Assembly: GCF_024172125.1 (NCBI RefSeq)
Contig: NZ_JAMZEA010000011.1
Coordinates: 295,121-359,120, forward strand
DNA: 64,000 nucleotides
Reading direction: 5' to 3'
Source of the DNA: Actinomadura rupiterrae
GTDB taxonomy: Bacteria; Actinomycetota; Actinomycetes; Streptosporangiales; Streptosporangiaceae
The position numbers and the translations under genes are program-made. The notes under the pieces are model-generated. The model searched no databases, had not been told where the DNA came from, and saw nothing but the letters and a program-made list of their open reading frames with translations. Of the stretch, positions 8,795 through 17,710 are shown piece by piece (the first letter of the stretch is position 1; the number at the start of each line of letters is the position of its first letter).

Positions 8795-9304
8795 ATGCTC
8801 AGAATCGGCCTGGTCGGCGGTGTGGTGCTGGCCGCGGGGATCGCGCTGGCCGCGCCCGCGTCGGCGGACACGGGGCACGCCGTCGGCGGAGCCACCCGGG
8901 ACGGCGCGGGAACGGTCGCGGCCGCCGGGAAGGCGGGCTTCCACCGGATCGGGAAGATCCACCGGTTCCGGGCGCAGGGCGTCCGCGGCGCCTCGGTGTG
9001 GGGCGACTGGTACTGGGCCCAGGACGCCATGGGCAAGTTCGTCTGGATGGACATCATGGTCAAGGACACCCGCGCCGACGGCAAGAGCGCCGGGTTCTGC
9101 TACGACCTGACCAGCCCGAAGGCGCACGTCCGGAACAAGTGCAAGGTGAACACGCTCGGCGCGGGCAAGACGCTCAGCACCGGCTGGTCCATGAGCTACT
9201 GGAAGCAGGACCGGATGCGGATCCGCTCCGCGGTCGGCAAGCTCGACCGCAAGCGCCACATCTTCTACACCAGCTCCGAAGGCGCGTGGCTGCGGCTGCG
9301 CTGA
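8795..9304 (+). CDS. Secreted hypothetical protein with Sec signal peptide
   Basis: The 169-residue product begins MLRIGLVGGVVLAAGIALA with a predicted cleavage after APASA near residue 24. The mature part is rich in Trp, Lys and Arg (WGDWYWAQDAMGKFVW, STGWSMSYWKQDRMRIR) with a single pair of cysteines (CYDL...NKCK) that could form a disulfide. It looks like a small, compact, basic secreted domain of unknown function. An ATG at 8783 is also in frame but abuts the GAAGGG ribosome site; the ATG at 8795 has better spacing. A strong hairpin terminator follows. Confidence 0.7.
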   Translation: MLRIGLVGGVVLAAGIALAAPASADTGHAVGGATRDGAGTVAAAGKAGFHRIGKIHRFRAQGVRGASVWGDWYWAQDAMGKFVWMDIMVKDTRADGKSAGFCYDLTSPKAHVRNKCKVNTLGAGKTLSTGWSMSYWKQDRMRIRSAVGKLDRKRHIFYTSSEGAWLRLR

Positions 9305-9320
9305 CGCCCCCGTCCCGCCG

Positions 9321-9351
9321 AAGGCTCTCCCTCGTCCCGGGGGAGAGCCTT
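9321..9351 (+). terminator. Hairpin terminator after the secreted protein
   Basis: Perfect 10-bp arms (AAGGCTCTCC at 9321-9330 and GGAGAGCCTT at 9342-9351) with an 11-base loop lie 17 bases beyond the stop codon. The T-tract is short, as is usual in high-GC actinomycetes. Confidence 0.75.
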
Positions 9352-9399
9352 CTCCGCGTTCAGCGGCGAGCCTTCGCCTCTAGCGGCGAGCCTCCGCGC

Positions 9400-10569
9400 T
9401 TAGCGGGGAGTCGCGCGCACCGGCAGGAAGGTGAAGTCGCGGAACTGCGCGGACCCCGCCCGCTCGGCCCGGGCGTCGTCGATCTCGAAGTCGGCGACCC
9501 GGCCGGTGAACTCGCGCAGGGCGATCCGCGCCTCCAGCCGCGCGAGCTGCGCGCCGACGCAGTGGTGGTGGCCGCTGCCGAAGGTGACCTTCGCGCTGGT
9601 GTCGCGCTTGGGGTCGAACCGGTCCGGATCGGTGAACACCTCGGCGTCGCGGTTGGCGGACGCCAGCAGCAACAGGACGCGCTCGCCCTCGGGGATGTGC
9701 ACGCCATGCAGGGTGAGGTCGCGGGTGAGCGTCCGCCCGGCGAACTGGAAGGGCGGCTCGAAGCGCAGCGTCTCCTCAACCCAACCGTCCACGTCGGCGT
9801 ACGCGTCGGCCCGTGCTGCGGGGAAGCGCCACACCGCGTCCAGGGCGTTGGCGATGAGGCCCGAGGTCGTCTCGCCGCCCGCCAGCACCAGGACGAGCAG
9901 CAGCGCGAGCACCTCGGGGTCGGTGACCGTCCCGTCGGCGTCGGCGGACGCCACGACCTGCGACGCGAGATCCTCGCGCGGACGCCGCCGCCGCTGCTGG
10001 ACGAGGTCGGCGAAGTAGCCGGTGAGGACGGCCATGCACTCGGCGCGCTGCGCGGCCGCGGCGTCGGTGTCCTCCTCGCGGTCGATGAGGATGCTCTGCA
10101 GCCGCCAGATCTCCGCCCGGTCGGCGACCGGGACGCCGATCAGCTCGCCGATCACGTCCACCGGCAGCCGCGAGGAGAACTCGGCGACCAGGTCGAACTC
10201 GCCGCCCGCCAGCGCCCGGTCCAGGTGCCCGCGCGCGATCTCGGCGACGCGCTCCTCCAGCCGGGCCAGCCGCGCCCGCGTGAACGACCGGGCGACCAGC
10301 CCCCGGATCAGCGTGTGCCGGGGCGGGTCGATCGCCGAGATGGACGCGAACGCCGCCGCGTTCGGCCCCCACAGCAGCGGGTCCAGCATGTTGCCGTTGC
10401 GGCTGGAGAACGTCTCCGCGTCGCGGAAGGCGACGCTGACGTCGGCGTGCCGCGACAGCGCCCAGAAGTCGCACTCGTCGTCGCGGTGCACCGGCGCCTT
10501 CTCGCGCAGCCGCGCGTACGCCTCGTAGGGGTCGGGCTGGAAGAGGGGGACGTCCAGAGCAGTAGCCAT
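9400..10569 (-). CDS. Cytochrome P450
   Basis: This 389-residue soluble bacterial class I P450 carries the I-helix oxygen-activation motif LAGGETTS, the K-helix ExxR in EETLRFEPP, and the heme-ligand loop FGSGHHHCVGAQLARLE with Cys337 as thiolate ligand. The protein is complete at the usual CYP length for actinomycetes (about 390-410). GGAGG lies five bases upstream of the ATG. No ferredoxin or ferredoxin reductase is adjacent, so electrons probably come from a distant partner. It is the last gene of a same-strand run with an FMN reductase, a methyltransferase and TetR. The substrate is unknown; small-molecule tailoring or detoxification are both possible. Just beyond the stop is a 20-bp imperfect repeat (9361-9410). 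Confidence 0.95.
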   Translation of the reverse strand: MATALDVPLFQPDPYEAYARLREKAPVHRDDECDFWALSRHADVSVAFRDAETFSSRNGNMLDPLLWGPNAAAFASISAIDPPRHTLIRGLVARSFTRARLARLEERVAEIARGHLDRALAGGEFDLVAEFSSRLPVDVIGELIGVPVADRAEIWRLQSILIDREEDTDAAAAQRAECMAVLTGYFADLVQQRRRRPREDLASQVVASADADGTVTDPEVLALLLVLVLAGGETTSGLIANALDAVWRFPAARADAYADVDGWVEETLRFEPPFQFAGRTLTRDLTLHGVHIPEGERVLLLLASANRDAEVFTDPDRFDPKRDTSAKVTFGSGHHHCVGAQLARLEARIALREFTGRVADFEIDDARAERAGSAQFRDFTFLPVRATPR

Positions 10570-10666
10570 CGCGGCCTCCGAGGTCGGTCCGCTCCATGCT
10601 CACCCCGATGCCCGCCCCGGGCGCGCGGCAATGCCCAGACCTGCCGGAACCGGCCACGCCTTCGGC

Positions 10667-11236
10667 TTATCTCGCGTCCGCCCACGCGTCCCGGTGCTCG
10701 TCCGCCGCAGCGGCAAGGGCACGCAGCGAGGCCACGATGGCCGCACGCGTCCCGGCGTCCCCGATGAGCCCGTCCGGGCCGACGTCCTGGCGCGACAGCG
10801 GGACGCGCGCGCACGCGTCTTCGACGATCGAGGTGCCGGCGTAGCCGAGCACGGCGCGCAGCGAGTCGTGCGCTCCGGCGCCGCCGGTCGGCGCGGCGAT
10901 CGACGACACGTTCAGCCAGGCCACCGGCTTCTCGTACATCTCGCCGCCGCCGATCGTCCAGTCCAGCAGGTTCTTGAACGACCCGGGCAGCGCCCCCGCG
11001 TACTCGGGCGTGCAGAACAGCACCGCGTCGGCCGCGCCGATCGCGTCCCGCAGTTCGCGGACGGCGGCGGGCAGCGGCTCGCGGTCGTCGTCGGGGTTGA
11101 AATGCGGCAGCGCCGCCAGCCCGCCGAAGCCCAGGACCTCGATCCCCTCGGGCGCGACCGCCCCCGCCGTCCGCAGCACGGCCGAGTTGGTCGACCCGTC
11201 CCGCAGGCTTCCCGACACCGCAAGCACCTTCGTCAT
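10667..11236 (-). CDS. NADPH-dependent FMN reductase (flavodoxin-like)
   Basis: The 189-residue protein begins MTKVLAVSGSLRDGSTNSAVL, with the GSxRxxSxN phosphate loop that binds FMN, followed by DAVLFCTPEYAGALPGSFKNLLDW, the PEYxxxxPGxLKNxLDW signature of the SsuE/chromate-reductase/azoreductase family. Such enzymes reduce FMN or quinones using NAD(P)H. A GTG two codons upstream (11242) is an alternative start. The ATG lies two bases after the methyltransferase stop, so these two genes are co-transcribed. It could recycle flavin, or supply reduced flavin or electrons to a neighbouring enzyme; that link is inference. Confidence 0.92.
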   Translation of the reverse strand: MTKVLAVSGSLRDGSTNSAVLRTAGAVAPEGIEVLGFGGLAALPHFNPDDDREPLPAAVRELRDAIGAADAVLFCTPEYAGALPGSFKNLLDWTIGGGEMYEKPVAWLNVSSIAAPTGGAGAHDSLRAVLGYAGTSIVEDACARVPLSRQDVGPDGLIGDAGTRAAIVASLRALAAAADEHRDAWADAR

Positions 11237-11238
11237 GA

Positions 11239-12039
11239 TCACGCCAACCCGCGGTCCGGCCCGTCCATTCCCCCGGCCGCCGGGGCCTCCCGCCGGACGG
11301 CGTGCAGCAGCCGGATCGCGACCTGCCCGGCGTCGAACAGCCGGCTGAACCGCTCAGCCTGCCCCGCCGCGAGCACGTGCGCGCGGTCGGTCCGGTGCCG
11401 GGACGCGACGACCGCGGCGACCCGGTCGGCGCGGCGCTTCCACGACAGCGGCGGGACGTCGGGCTGGTCGATCTGCTCGGCCGCCGCGAACCCCGCCCGG
11501 ACGACCAGCTCGGCGAGCGCCCGCCGGGTCGGGAAGTGGTTGCCCTCGGGGCAGGGCAGCAGCTGCGGCCCCTGCGCGACCACGACCAGCAGGCCCAGCG
11601 GCGCCCCCGGCCGCAGGACGCGGTGGATCTCGCGCAGCACGGCGGCCTTGTCCCGCAGGACGTCCAGCACCCCGAGGCACCAGGCGGCGTCGACCGAGGC
11701 CGTCCGGAGCGGGATGCGGGCGCCGTCGGCGGTGACGACCGGCAGCCCGAACAACCGGGCGGCGGCGCGTCCGGCGCCCGGCATCGGCTCCAGCAGGACC
11801 GGCCGCGCGCCGAACCGGGCCGCGACCCAGGCGGCCGGACCGCCCATGCCCGCCCCGACGTCCAGCAGGCGCGTCCCGGCCGACAGCTCGCAGGCCTCGG
11901 CCAGCCACGCGAGCGCGGCCGGGTTCGCGCTGCCCCGGCAGGCGGCCGGGATCGCGTAGGCGGCACCGAGCCGCTCGACGGCCTCGGCGGTCCAGCCGGC
12001 GATGTCGTCGAACTCCGCCATCAGCGCACGCGCGGTCAT
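11239..12039 (-). CDS. SAM-dependent methyltransferase, class I
   Basis: The 266-residue protein has SAM-binding motif I LLDVGAGMGGPAAWVAARFG, an acidic motif II (LLEPMPGAG), motif post-I VVTADGARIPLRTASVD and a Methyltransf_11-like LGVLDVLRDKAAVLREIHRVLRPG. GGGGAGG at suitable distance supports the ATG at 12039 rather than one eight codons upstream. It is the first structural gene of the TetR-controlled strand run and is tightly linked to the FMN reductase. The pattern resembles sterol/quinone/small-molecule O- or C-methyltransferases, but the acceptor is unknown. Confidence 0.88.
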   Translation of the reverse strand: MTARALMAEFDDIAGWTAEAVERLGAAYAIPAACRGSANPAALAWLAEACELSAGTRLLDVGAGMGGPAAWVAARFGARPVLLEPMPGAGRAAARLFGLPVVTADGARIPLRTASVDAAWCLGVLDVLRDKAAVLREIHRVLRPGAPLGLLVVVAQGPQLLPCPEGNHFPTRRALAELVVRAGFAAAEQIDQPDVPPLSWKRRADRVAAVVASRHRTDRAHVLAAGQAERFSRLFDAGQVAIRLLHAVRREAPAAGGMDGPDRGLA

Positions 12040-12122
12040 GCGGACCTCCCCGTCCGGCCGCATCTCGCCCCCCGGTACCTACCCGGACGCCGCGGCGGGG
12101 AAGCCCGGCCGCCGCCAGGCGG

Positions 12123-12770
12123 TCAGGAGCGCAGGCGGTCGGCGGGACGGTCCGGTTCGTCCGGGAGCAGCGGGCCCGCGGGGGACAGGTCGTAGATCGC
12201 GTAGACGCGGCGGCGCACCGCCTCCAGCGGGTAGGTATCGGGGTAGACGGCCAGCTTGAACACCACGCCCTCCAGGACGCTGCGCAGCAGCACCTCCTCC
12301 AGGGCCGGGTCGGGCGCGCCGCGCTCGGTGAAGATCGACCGGATGGCGTCCTCGAACGCGGTCAGCTCGGCGGCGTGCGACGCCTCGACCCGCACGTAGA
12401 CGCCGCGGGTCGCGGGCTGGAGCATCAGGCACAGCACGAGCCGCTGGAGTGGAACGGTCCGGGAGGCGGTGAGCAGGACGCGGTCGATCAGCCCGGCCAG
12501 CCGCTCGTCGGCGGTCGTCTCCTCCGGCGCCGGGGCGACCAGGCCGAAGATCCCGAACATCGCCTCGGTCAGCAGCTCCTCCAGCAGCCGCTCCTTGGCC
12601 GGGAAGTAGTAGGAGACCAGGCCCCGCGCGACCCCCGCCCGGTCGGCGATCTGCGCCACCGACGCGCCGCCGTACCCGCGCTCGGCGAACAGCTCCAGCG
12701 CCGCGTCCAGGATGCGGCGGCGGGACTGCTCCCGCAGCTCCCGGTTGGTCTCGGCGGACCGTGGTGACAA
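12123..12770 (-). CDS. TetR-family transcriptional regulator
   Basis: The N-terminal HTH (residues 15-62) reads RRRILDAALELFAERGYGGASVAQIADRAGVARGLVSYYFPAKERLL, a textbook TetR domain. The C-terminal ligand-binding domain runs to residue 215. It lies 83 bases upstream of the methyltransferase gene on the same strand and is divergent from the PH-like protein gene at 12935. It probably represses itself plus one or both flanks. No clear operator palindrome was found in the 164-base divergent gap. Confidence 0.93.
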   Translation of the reverse strand: MSPRSAETNRELREQSRRRILDAALELFAERGYGGASVAQIADRAGVARGLVSYYFPAKERLLEELLTEAMFGIFGLVAPAPEETTADERLAGLIDRVLLTASRTVPLQRLVLCLMLQPATRGVYVRVEASHAAELTAFEDAIRSIFTERGAPDPALEEVLLRSVLEGVVFKLAVYPDTYPLEAVRRRVYAIYDLSPAGPLLPDEPDRPADRLRS

Positions 12771-12934
12771 GCCGAACCCCCCTGCGTGCCGAATGAGCCT
12801 GTGTGCCGAACGAAGGCGTGCCGCCCGCCATTGTCCCCGGTCGCGGGGAGATCGCGGAAATCGCCCCGCGCCGTTGACTGGCTGGATGTACAGTCAACGC
12901 CATTCACATGATCGCATCGAGAAGGGAACCCCCC

Positions 12935-13393
12935 ATGGCCGCACGCGACTGGCCGGTCAAGAAGGCGTTCGCACAGGTCGCGCAGCAGGACGAGCGGCTG
13001 CTGGCCAGCTGCATGGTCAGCCTGCCCGGCACGCTCAAGCGGGACGGCTACTACGCGGCGCTCGGCAACGTCACCGGCATCCGCCTGGTCGAGGCGACCG
13101 GCGCGAACGGCCTGCCCGCGAAGATGGTCGCCGCCGTCACCGACCGCAGGCTGCTGCTGTTCTCCCAGTCCTGGCTGGTGATGGGCCGCGCCAAGGACCT
13201 GGTCGTCGAGCTCGACCTGCGGCAGGTCAAGGGTGTCGAGCAGCGGGCCGGGTCCCGCGCCCAGGTCACCATCAAGCTCGCGAACTTCGCTATCCACCTG
13301 CGGGACGGCAACCTCGTCGAGCTGGAATCGGCCGATCCGCGCGGCGCGGAAGGGCTCATCGCGGCCCTGTCGTCGGCCGCCGCGACGGGGTGA
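12935..13393 (+). CDS. Small PH-domain-like protein
   Basis: The 152-residue soluble protein starts at an ATG preceded by GAGAAGGGA at proper distance. It contains a region KMVAAVTDRRLLLFSQSWLVMGRAKDL...LDLRQVKGVE, the pattern of bacterial PH-like (bPH/YokE-like) domains: an 'xVTDRRLLLF' strand followed by a 'xxLVxxLxLxxVxxVE' strand. No signal peptide or helix is present. The function is unknown; bacterial PH-like proteins often act in envelope stress or oligomerise. It is divergent from TetR, and its end overlaps the convergent PucR gene by 38 bases. Confidence 0.7.
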   Translation: MAARDWPVKKAFAQVAQQDERLLASCMVSLPGTLKRDGYYAALGNVTGIRLVEATGANGLPAKMVAAVTDRRLLLFSQSWLVMGRAKDLVVELDLRQVKGVEQRAGSRAQVTIKLANFAIHLRDGNLVELESADPRGAEGLIAALSSAAATG

Positions 13394-14630
13394 AGTCGTG
13401 CGCGACCAGCGCGGCGCGTAGCTGCGGGAGGTCGGCCGGGCAGGTCGGGTCCAGGCCGGTCAGGACGCCGATGCGGCGCAGCCGGTAGTCCACGGTGTTC
13501 GGGTGGACGTGCAGCAGCGGCGCCGCCCGCCGCCGGTTGAAACCGCTGGCCACGTAGGCGCGCAGCGTCTCCAGCAGGACCGGGTTGCCGTCCAGGACGG
13601 CCAGCAGCCCGGCCAGGTGCGTCCGCGCGGGACCGGGCCGGGAGAGCTGGTAGTCGAGCAGCACGTCGGTGATCCGGTAGGCGCCGGGAGCGCGGCCGGT
13701 GATCCGGACGATCTCCAGGATGTCGGCGGACTGGCGCGCCGCGTCGGCGACCGACCCCGCCGCGGACGCCGCGACCCCGGCGTGCACGGCGCCGCCCGCG
13801 CGGCCCGCGATCCGCGCGACGAGCCCGGCCAGCCGGTCCCAGCCGCCCGCCAGCGCCGCGTCGGGGTCGTCCACCGGCAGCAGGGCCGTCCCGCCGCGCG
13901 CGTTCAGGGCGTGCAGCGCCTGGTCCCGGCCGTGGTGGTCGATCTCGGCCTGGACGCGGCGCAGCTTGCGGCGCGCGGCGACGCTGCCGGTGACACCCGC
14001 CTCGGTCTCGTCCGGGTGGGCGCCGAGCGCGAGGGTGAGCACCGCGTAGGCCGGGGCCGGACGGACGCCGGCGCGCCGGGCGGCGTCCTTCGGGTCCTGG
14101 CCGTCCAGCAGCGCCGACAGCACCTCGTGCCGCGCCGCCTGGTCCTGGCCGTGCAGGGCCTGGTGCTCCTCGACGTAGGCGTCCGCGACCGCCGCCGACA
14201 CCAGCTGCAGCACGTCGAGCAGGATGCGCTCGACCTCGATGACCGCCTCCAGGTCCGCCGGGCCGGCGTGCGCGAGCAGCGCGTCCAGCCCGATCCGCCA
14301 GCCGAGGTGGTAGGCCGACAGCACCGCGCCGAGCGGCACGCCCTCCTCGGCGCGGCGGGCCGCCGAGCGGGTCATCTCCACCAGGTCGTCGGGCGCGGGT
14401 AGCCGACCGGTGCGCAGGGTCCGGACGAACGTCCGCAGGTTGTCCTCGACCACGCGGGTGATGTCGCCGGCCAGCTCCTCGCGCGGCAGCGCCGAATACG
14501 TCGGGAACCTGTCGGCGAACGCGGCCACCATCCGGCGCGCCAGCACCGGCACCTGCGGACCCAGGACGGAGTCGGCGGGGCATCCGCCGATGGTCGGGGC
14601 GCGGCTACCGGCCGGTTTGGTCTCCGTCAC
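13356..14630 (-). CDS. PucR-family transcriptional regulator
   Basis: The 424-residue protein has an N-terminal sensory region (residues 25-160), a GGDEF-like central region typical of CdaR/PucR proteins, and a C-terminal HTH_30 domain: LLETLRAYVASGFNRRRAAPLLHVHPNTVDYRLRRIGVLTG. PucR/CdaR activators respond to nutrients such as purines, amino acids or sugars. It is divergent from the secreted esterase operon starting at 14717 (86 bases), so it may control secretion of those hydrolases; this is inferred from position alone. Confidence 0.9.
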   Translation of the reverse strand: MTETKPAGSRAPTIGGCPADSVLGPQVPVLARRMVAAFADRFPTYSALPREELAGDITRVVEDNLRTFVRTLRTGRLPAPDDLVEMTRSAARRAEEGVPLGAVLSAYHLGWRIGLDALLAHAGPADLEAVIEVERILLDVLQLVSAAVADAYVEEHQALHGQDQAARHEVLSALLDGQDPKDAARRAGVRPAPAYAVLTLALGAHPDETEAGVTGSVAARRKLRRVQAEIDHHGRDQALHALNARGGTALLPVDDPDAALAGGWDRLAGLVARIAGRAGGAVHAGVAASAAGSVADAARQSADILEIVRITGRAPGAYRITDVLLDYQLSRPGPARTHLAGLLAVLDGNPVLLETLRAYVASGFNRRRAAPLLHVHPNTVDYRLRRIGVLTGLDPTCPADLPQLRAALVAHDFTPSRRPTTGPR

Positions 14631-14716
14631 AGGATCCTCCGCCCATCTCTGGATAATTCCCTGATGGTCATCGGGTCCGGCGGGCCGAGTATTGCATCGC
14701 CCCCCAAGGAGGACCC

Positions 14717-15601
14717 GTGCCCCTCACATCCCGCCCCTGGCTCCGCCGGTCCCTCGTCACCCTCGTCCCCGCCGCGCTGGCCGCGCTCGCGCTCGCCCCG
14801 GCCGCGCGGGCGGCCGCGCCCGCCTACGTCGCGCTCGGCGACTCGATGGCGTCCGGGCCGCTCATCCCCGACATCACCGGCCCGGTCGCCTGCGGGCGCT
14901 CGACGCACAACTACGCGCACGTGCTCGCGTCCACGCTCGGCGTCGCCGGGCTGAACGACGTGACGTGCAGCGGCGCCGCGACCAGGCACATGACCGAGCC
15001 GCAGAACCTCAGCGTCCTCGGGCAGCCCGCCGGGACGGCCCCGCCGCAGTTCGACGCGCTCACCGCCGACACCAGGCTCGTGACGCTCACCATCGGCGGC
15101 AACGACGCCGGGCTCGTCGGCGTCGCGCAGACCTGCGTCAACCTGCTGCCGACCGGGACGCCCTGCAAGACCAAGTACACCCAGGGTGGCGTGGACCAGG
15201 TCGCCCAGCGCATCGACGCCTTCGAGCCGAAACTCGCCGCCGTGCTGGACGGCATCCGGCAGCGGTCGCCGCAGGCGCGCGTGGCCGTCACCGGCTACGG
15301 CCTCTACATCAAGCCCGGCGGCTGCTGGCCCACCGTGCCCGTCCTGCCCGCGGACGCCGACTGGCTCCAGGGGAGCGTCGCGCGGATGAACGGGGTGATC
15401 GCCCGGCAGGCCGCCGCGCACGGCATGGCCTACATCGACCTGGTCACCCCGAGCGCGGGCCACGACGCCTGCCAGGCGCCGGCCGCCAAGTGGCTGGAGG
15501 GGTACGTGCCGACGTCGGCCGCCGCGCCCCTGCACCCGAACCGGACGGGCGAGGAGAACTACGCGCGGATCATCGCCGGGCAGCTCCAGGCCGCGCGATG
15601 A
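14717..15601 (+). CDS. Secreted SGNH/GDSL esterase-lipase
   Basis: The GTG start follows an ideal AAGGAGG (14706-14712). A Sec signal peptide (residues 1-33, twin-arginine-like RR but a strongly hydrophobic core) precedes YVALGDSMASGP, block I with the nucleophile Ser of GDS. Block III is IGGNDAGL and block V is LHPNRTGEENYA with the catalytic His. Multiple Cys pairs (VACGRS, VTCSGA, TCVN, PCKTK, GGCW, DACQA) indicate disulfides, as in the Streptomyces scabies esterase/Sco7513 family. Length is 294 residues. The TGA overlaps the next ATG (ATGA), so the following hydrolase is translationally coupled. It hydrolyses esters outside the cell; the natural substrate is unknown. Confidence 0.93.
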   Translation: MPLTSRPWLRRSLVTLVPAALAALALAPAARAAAPAYVALGDSMASGPLIPDITGPVACGRSTHNYAHVLASTLGVAGLNDVTCSGAATRHMTEPQNLSVLGQPAGTAPPQFDALTADTRLVTLTIGGNDAGLVGVAQTCVNLLPTGTPCKTKYTQGGVDQVAQRIDAFEPKLAAVLDGIRQRSPQARVAVTGYGLYIKPGGCWPTVPVLPADADWLQGSVARMNGVIARQAAAHGMAYIDLVTPSAGHDACQAPAAKWLEGYVPTSAAAPLHPNRTGEENYARIIAGQLQAAR

Positions 15602-17667
15602 GGCCCCGCGGCGTCCTGGTCGCGCTGCTCGCCCTGCCCGCCTCGGCCCTGGCACTCCCGGCCCCGGCCGTCGCGGCCCCGGGCCCGGCCGCGGCGCGTC
15701 CCGCCGCCGCGGCCGGACCCGGGACGTCCGCAGCCGGGAAGCTCGCGGCTGGGAAGCTCGCGGCTGGGACGTCCGCGGCGCATGTGTGTGATCCGGCCGA
15801 CACCGCGGCGTGCATGCTGCCGTTCCCGAACGACTGGTTCACCGTCCCCGACCGGAGCACCGCGACCGGACGGCGCGTGAACCTCTCGCCGCTCGCGACG
15901 CCGCGCGCCGGGGGAGTCGTCCCGACCGACCCCGCGCAGTGGAACCGCAGCGACGGGTTCTCCCCGGGCTCGGCGATGCTCACCCGCGTCCCGGGCCTGG
16001 ACCTGGCCCGGACCGGCGCGGCCCCGATCACCGACATGGCCCGCTCGCTCGCCTCGGACGCACCCATCGTCCTGATGGACGCGCGCACCGGCGAGCGCCG
16101 GCCCTACTTCGCCGAACTCGACGTCAACGCGCCCGAGTCGCGGCGGCTGCTGCTCGTCCGCCCTGCCCGGAACCTGCGCGAAGGCCACCGCTACCTGGTC
16201 CTCCTGCGCAACCTCAAGGACACGGAGGGGCGGACGCTCCGAGCGTCGGCCGCCGTCCGGCGCATGCTGTCGGGCCATCCGCTCGGCACCACGGAGAAGG
16301 AACGCGGGACGGCCCTCCGGCGCACCGTCCGCGAGCTGAACGGGCACCACGTTTCCACCTCCGGGCTCTACCTGGCGTGGGACTTCACCGTCGCGTCCAC
16401 GCGGAACCTCACCGAACGGGCCGTCCACATGCGGGACGACGCCTTCCGCGCCCTCGGTACGCGCGCGCCGGCGTTCACCATCGGCAAGGTCACCGACTTC
16501 ACCACCGACCAGGACCCTTACCTGGCCCGCCGAGTCGAGGGCACCGTGGACGTGCCCAGCTACCTCGACCTTCCCGGCGGACCGCCCGGCTCGTCCCTGC
16601 ACTACGGACGCGACGGGCTGCCGCAGCAGATCCCCGGCAACGTCCAGAAGGCGAACTTCCGCTGCAACATCCCGCGCGCCGCGCTCACCACGGCCGCGCA
16701 GCCGGTCCTGTACGGGCACGGGCTCATGGGCAGCGCGTCCGAGATCGACAGCGAGAAGCTCCGGCGCGCCGCGCAGCAGCACGACCTGATGCTGTGCGCG
16801 ACCGACTGGATCGGGATGTCCGCCGGCGACATCGCCAACGTCGCGAGCGTCCTGCTGAACATCTCGCGGTTCAACACCGTCCCGGACCGGCAGCAGCAGA
16901 GCTACCTGGACTTCCTGTTCCTCGGCCGCGACCTCGTCCACCCGAAGGGCTTCACCGCCGACGCCGCGTTCCGCACGCAGGACGGCCGCCCGCTCATCGG
17001 CGGCGGCCTGGCCTACGCCGGCGCCAGCCAGGGCGGCATCCAGGGGACGGCGCTGACCGCGCTCGCGACCGACTTCCGGCGCGCTGCCCTGATCGTCCCC
17101 GGCATCAACTACAGCACGATGCTGAACCGCAGCGTCGACTTCGCCCAGTACGAGAAGCTCCTCGACGTCAGCTACCCGGACAGGCTGGAGCAGCAGCTCG
17201 TCCTGAACCTGATCCAGATGCTCTGGGACCGCGGCGAGGGCGACGGCTACGCCGCCCACGTCACGCGCGACCCGCTGCCGGGCACGCCGGTCCACCGCGT
17301 CCTGATCCACGAGGCGTTCGGCGACCACCAGGTGGCCAACATCGCCACCGAGACCATGGCCCGCACCCTCGGCGACGTCCCCGTGCGGCAGCCCGCGCTC
17401 GCCCCCGGACGCAAACCCGACGTCACGCCGTTCTGGGCCCTGCCGTCGCTCACCCGCTTCCCGTATGCGGGTTCCGGCCTGGTCATCTGGGACGCCGGCA
17501 CGCCCGCGCCGCCGACCACCGACACCCCCAACACCGCCGGGGACGACCCGCACGGCAGCACCCGCGGGTCGGCCGAGGCCATGGCCCAGCTCGCCGAGTT
17601 CCTGCGCACCGGCCGCATCATCGACACCTGCGCAGGCCGGCCCTGCACCATCCCGCCGCAGGGCTGA
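15598..17667 (+). CDS. Large secreted alpha/beta-hydrolase-like protein
   Basis: The 689-residue product has a signal peptide (residues 1-27) followed by an Ala/Gly-rich linker made of a repeated GKLAA/GTSAA unit. The conserved part starts at CDPADTAACMLPFPNDWFT. Later features are VLYGHGLMGSASEID (oxyanion HG-type loop), YAGASQGGIQGTALT with candidate nucleophile Ser477 in GxSxG, and a C-terminal HEAFGDHQVAN segment that could supply the acid and His. This resembles a family of uncharacterised actinobacterial and myxobacterial extracellular lipase-like proteins. It is coupled by ATGA to the SGNH esterase and followed 43 bases later by another secreted protein, suggesting a joint extracellular degradation function. 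Confidence 0.75.
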   Translation: MRPRGVLVALLALPASALALPAPAVAAPGPAAARPAAAAGPGTSAAGKLAAGKLAAGTSAAHVCDPADTAACMLPFPNDWFTVPDRSTATGRRVNLSPLATPRAGGVVPTDPAQWNRSDGFSPGSAMLTRVPGLDLARTGAAPITDMARSLASDAPIVLMDARTGERRPYFAELDVNAPESRRLLLVRPARNLREGHRYLVLLRNLKDTEGRTLRASAAVRRMLSGHPLGTTEKERGTALRRTVRELNGHHVSTSGLYLAWDFTVASTRNLTERAVHMRDDAFRALGTRAPAFTIGKVTDFTTDQDPYLARRVEGTVDVPSYLDLPGGPPGSSLHYGRDGLPQQIPGNVQKANFRCNIPRAALTTAAQPVLYGHGLMGSASEIDSEKLRRAAQQHDLMLCATDWIGMSAGDIANVASVLLNISRFNTVPDRQQQSYLDFLFLGRDLVHPKGFTADAAFRTQDGRPLIGGGLAYAGASQGGIQGTALTALATDFRRAALIVPGINYSTMLNRSVDFAQYEKLLDVSYPDRLEQQLVLNLIQMLWDRGEGDGYAAHVTRDPLPGTPVHRVLIHEAFGDHQVANIATETMARTLGDVPVRQPALAPGRKPDVTPFWALPSLTRFPYAGSGLVIWDAGTPAPPTTDTPNTAGDDPHGSTRGSAEAMAQLAEFLRTGRIIDTCAGRPCTIPPQG
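15732..15778 (+). repeat. 15-bp in-frame repeat in a signal-proximal linker
   Basis: Units of GGGAAGCTCGCGGCT occur twice in tandem with a third diverged copy (GGGACGTCCGCGGCG) and a diverged copy before. They encode a GKLAA/GTSAA linker just after the signal peptide of the large hydrolase. Confidence 0.7.
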
Positions 17668-17710
17668 CGGCCCCTGCACCAGCCACCCGCCGCCTCCGAG
17701 GAGCACGCCC

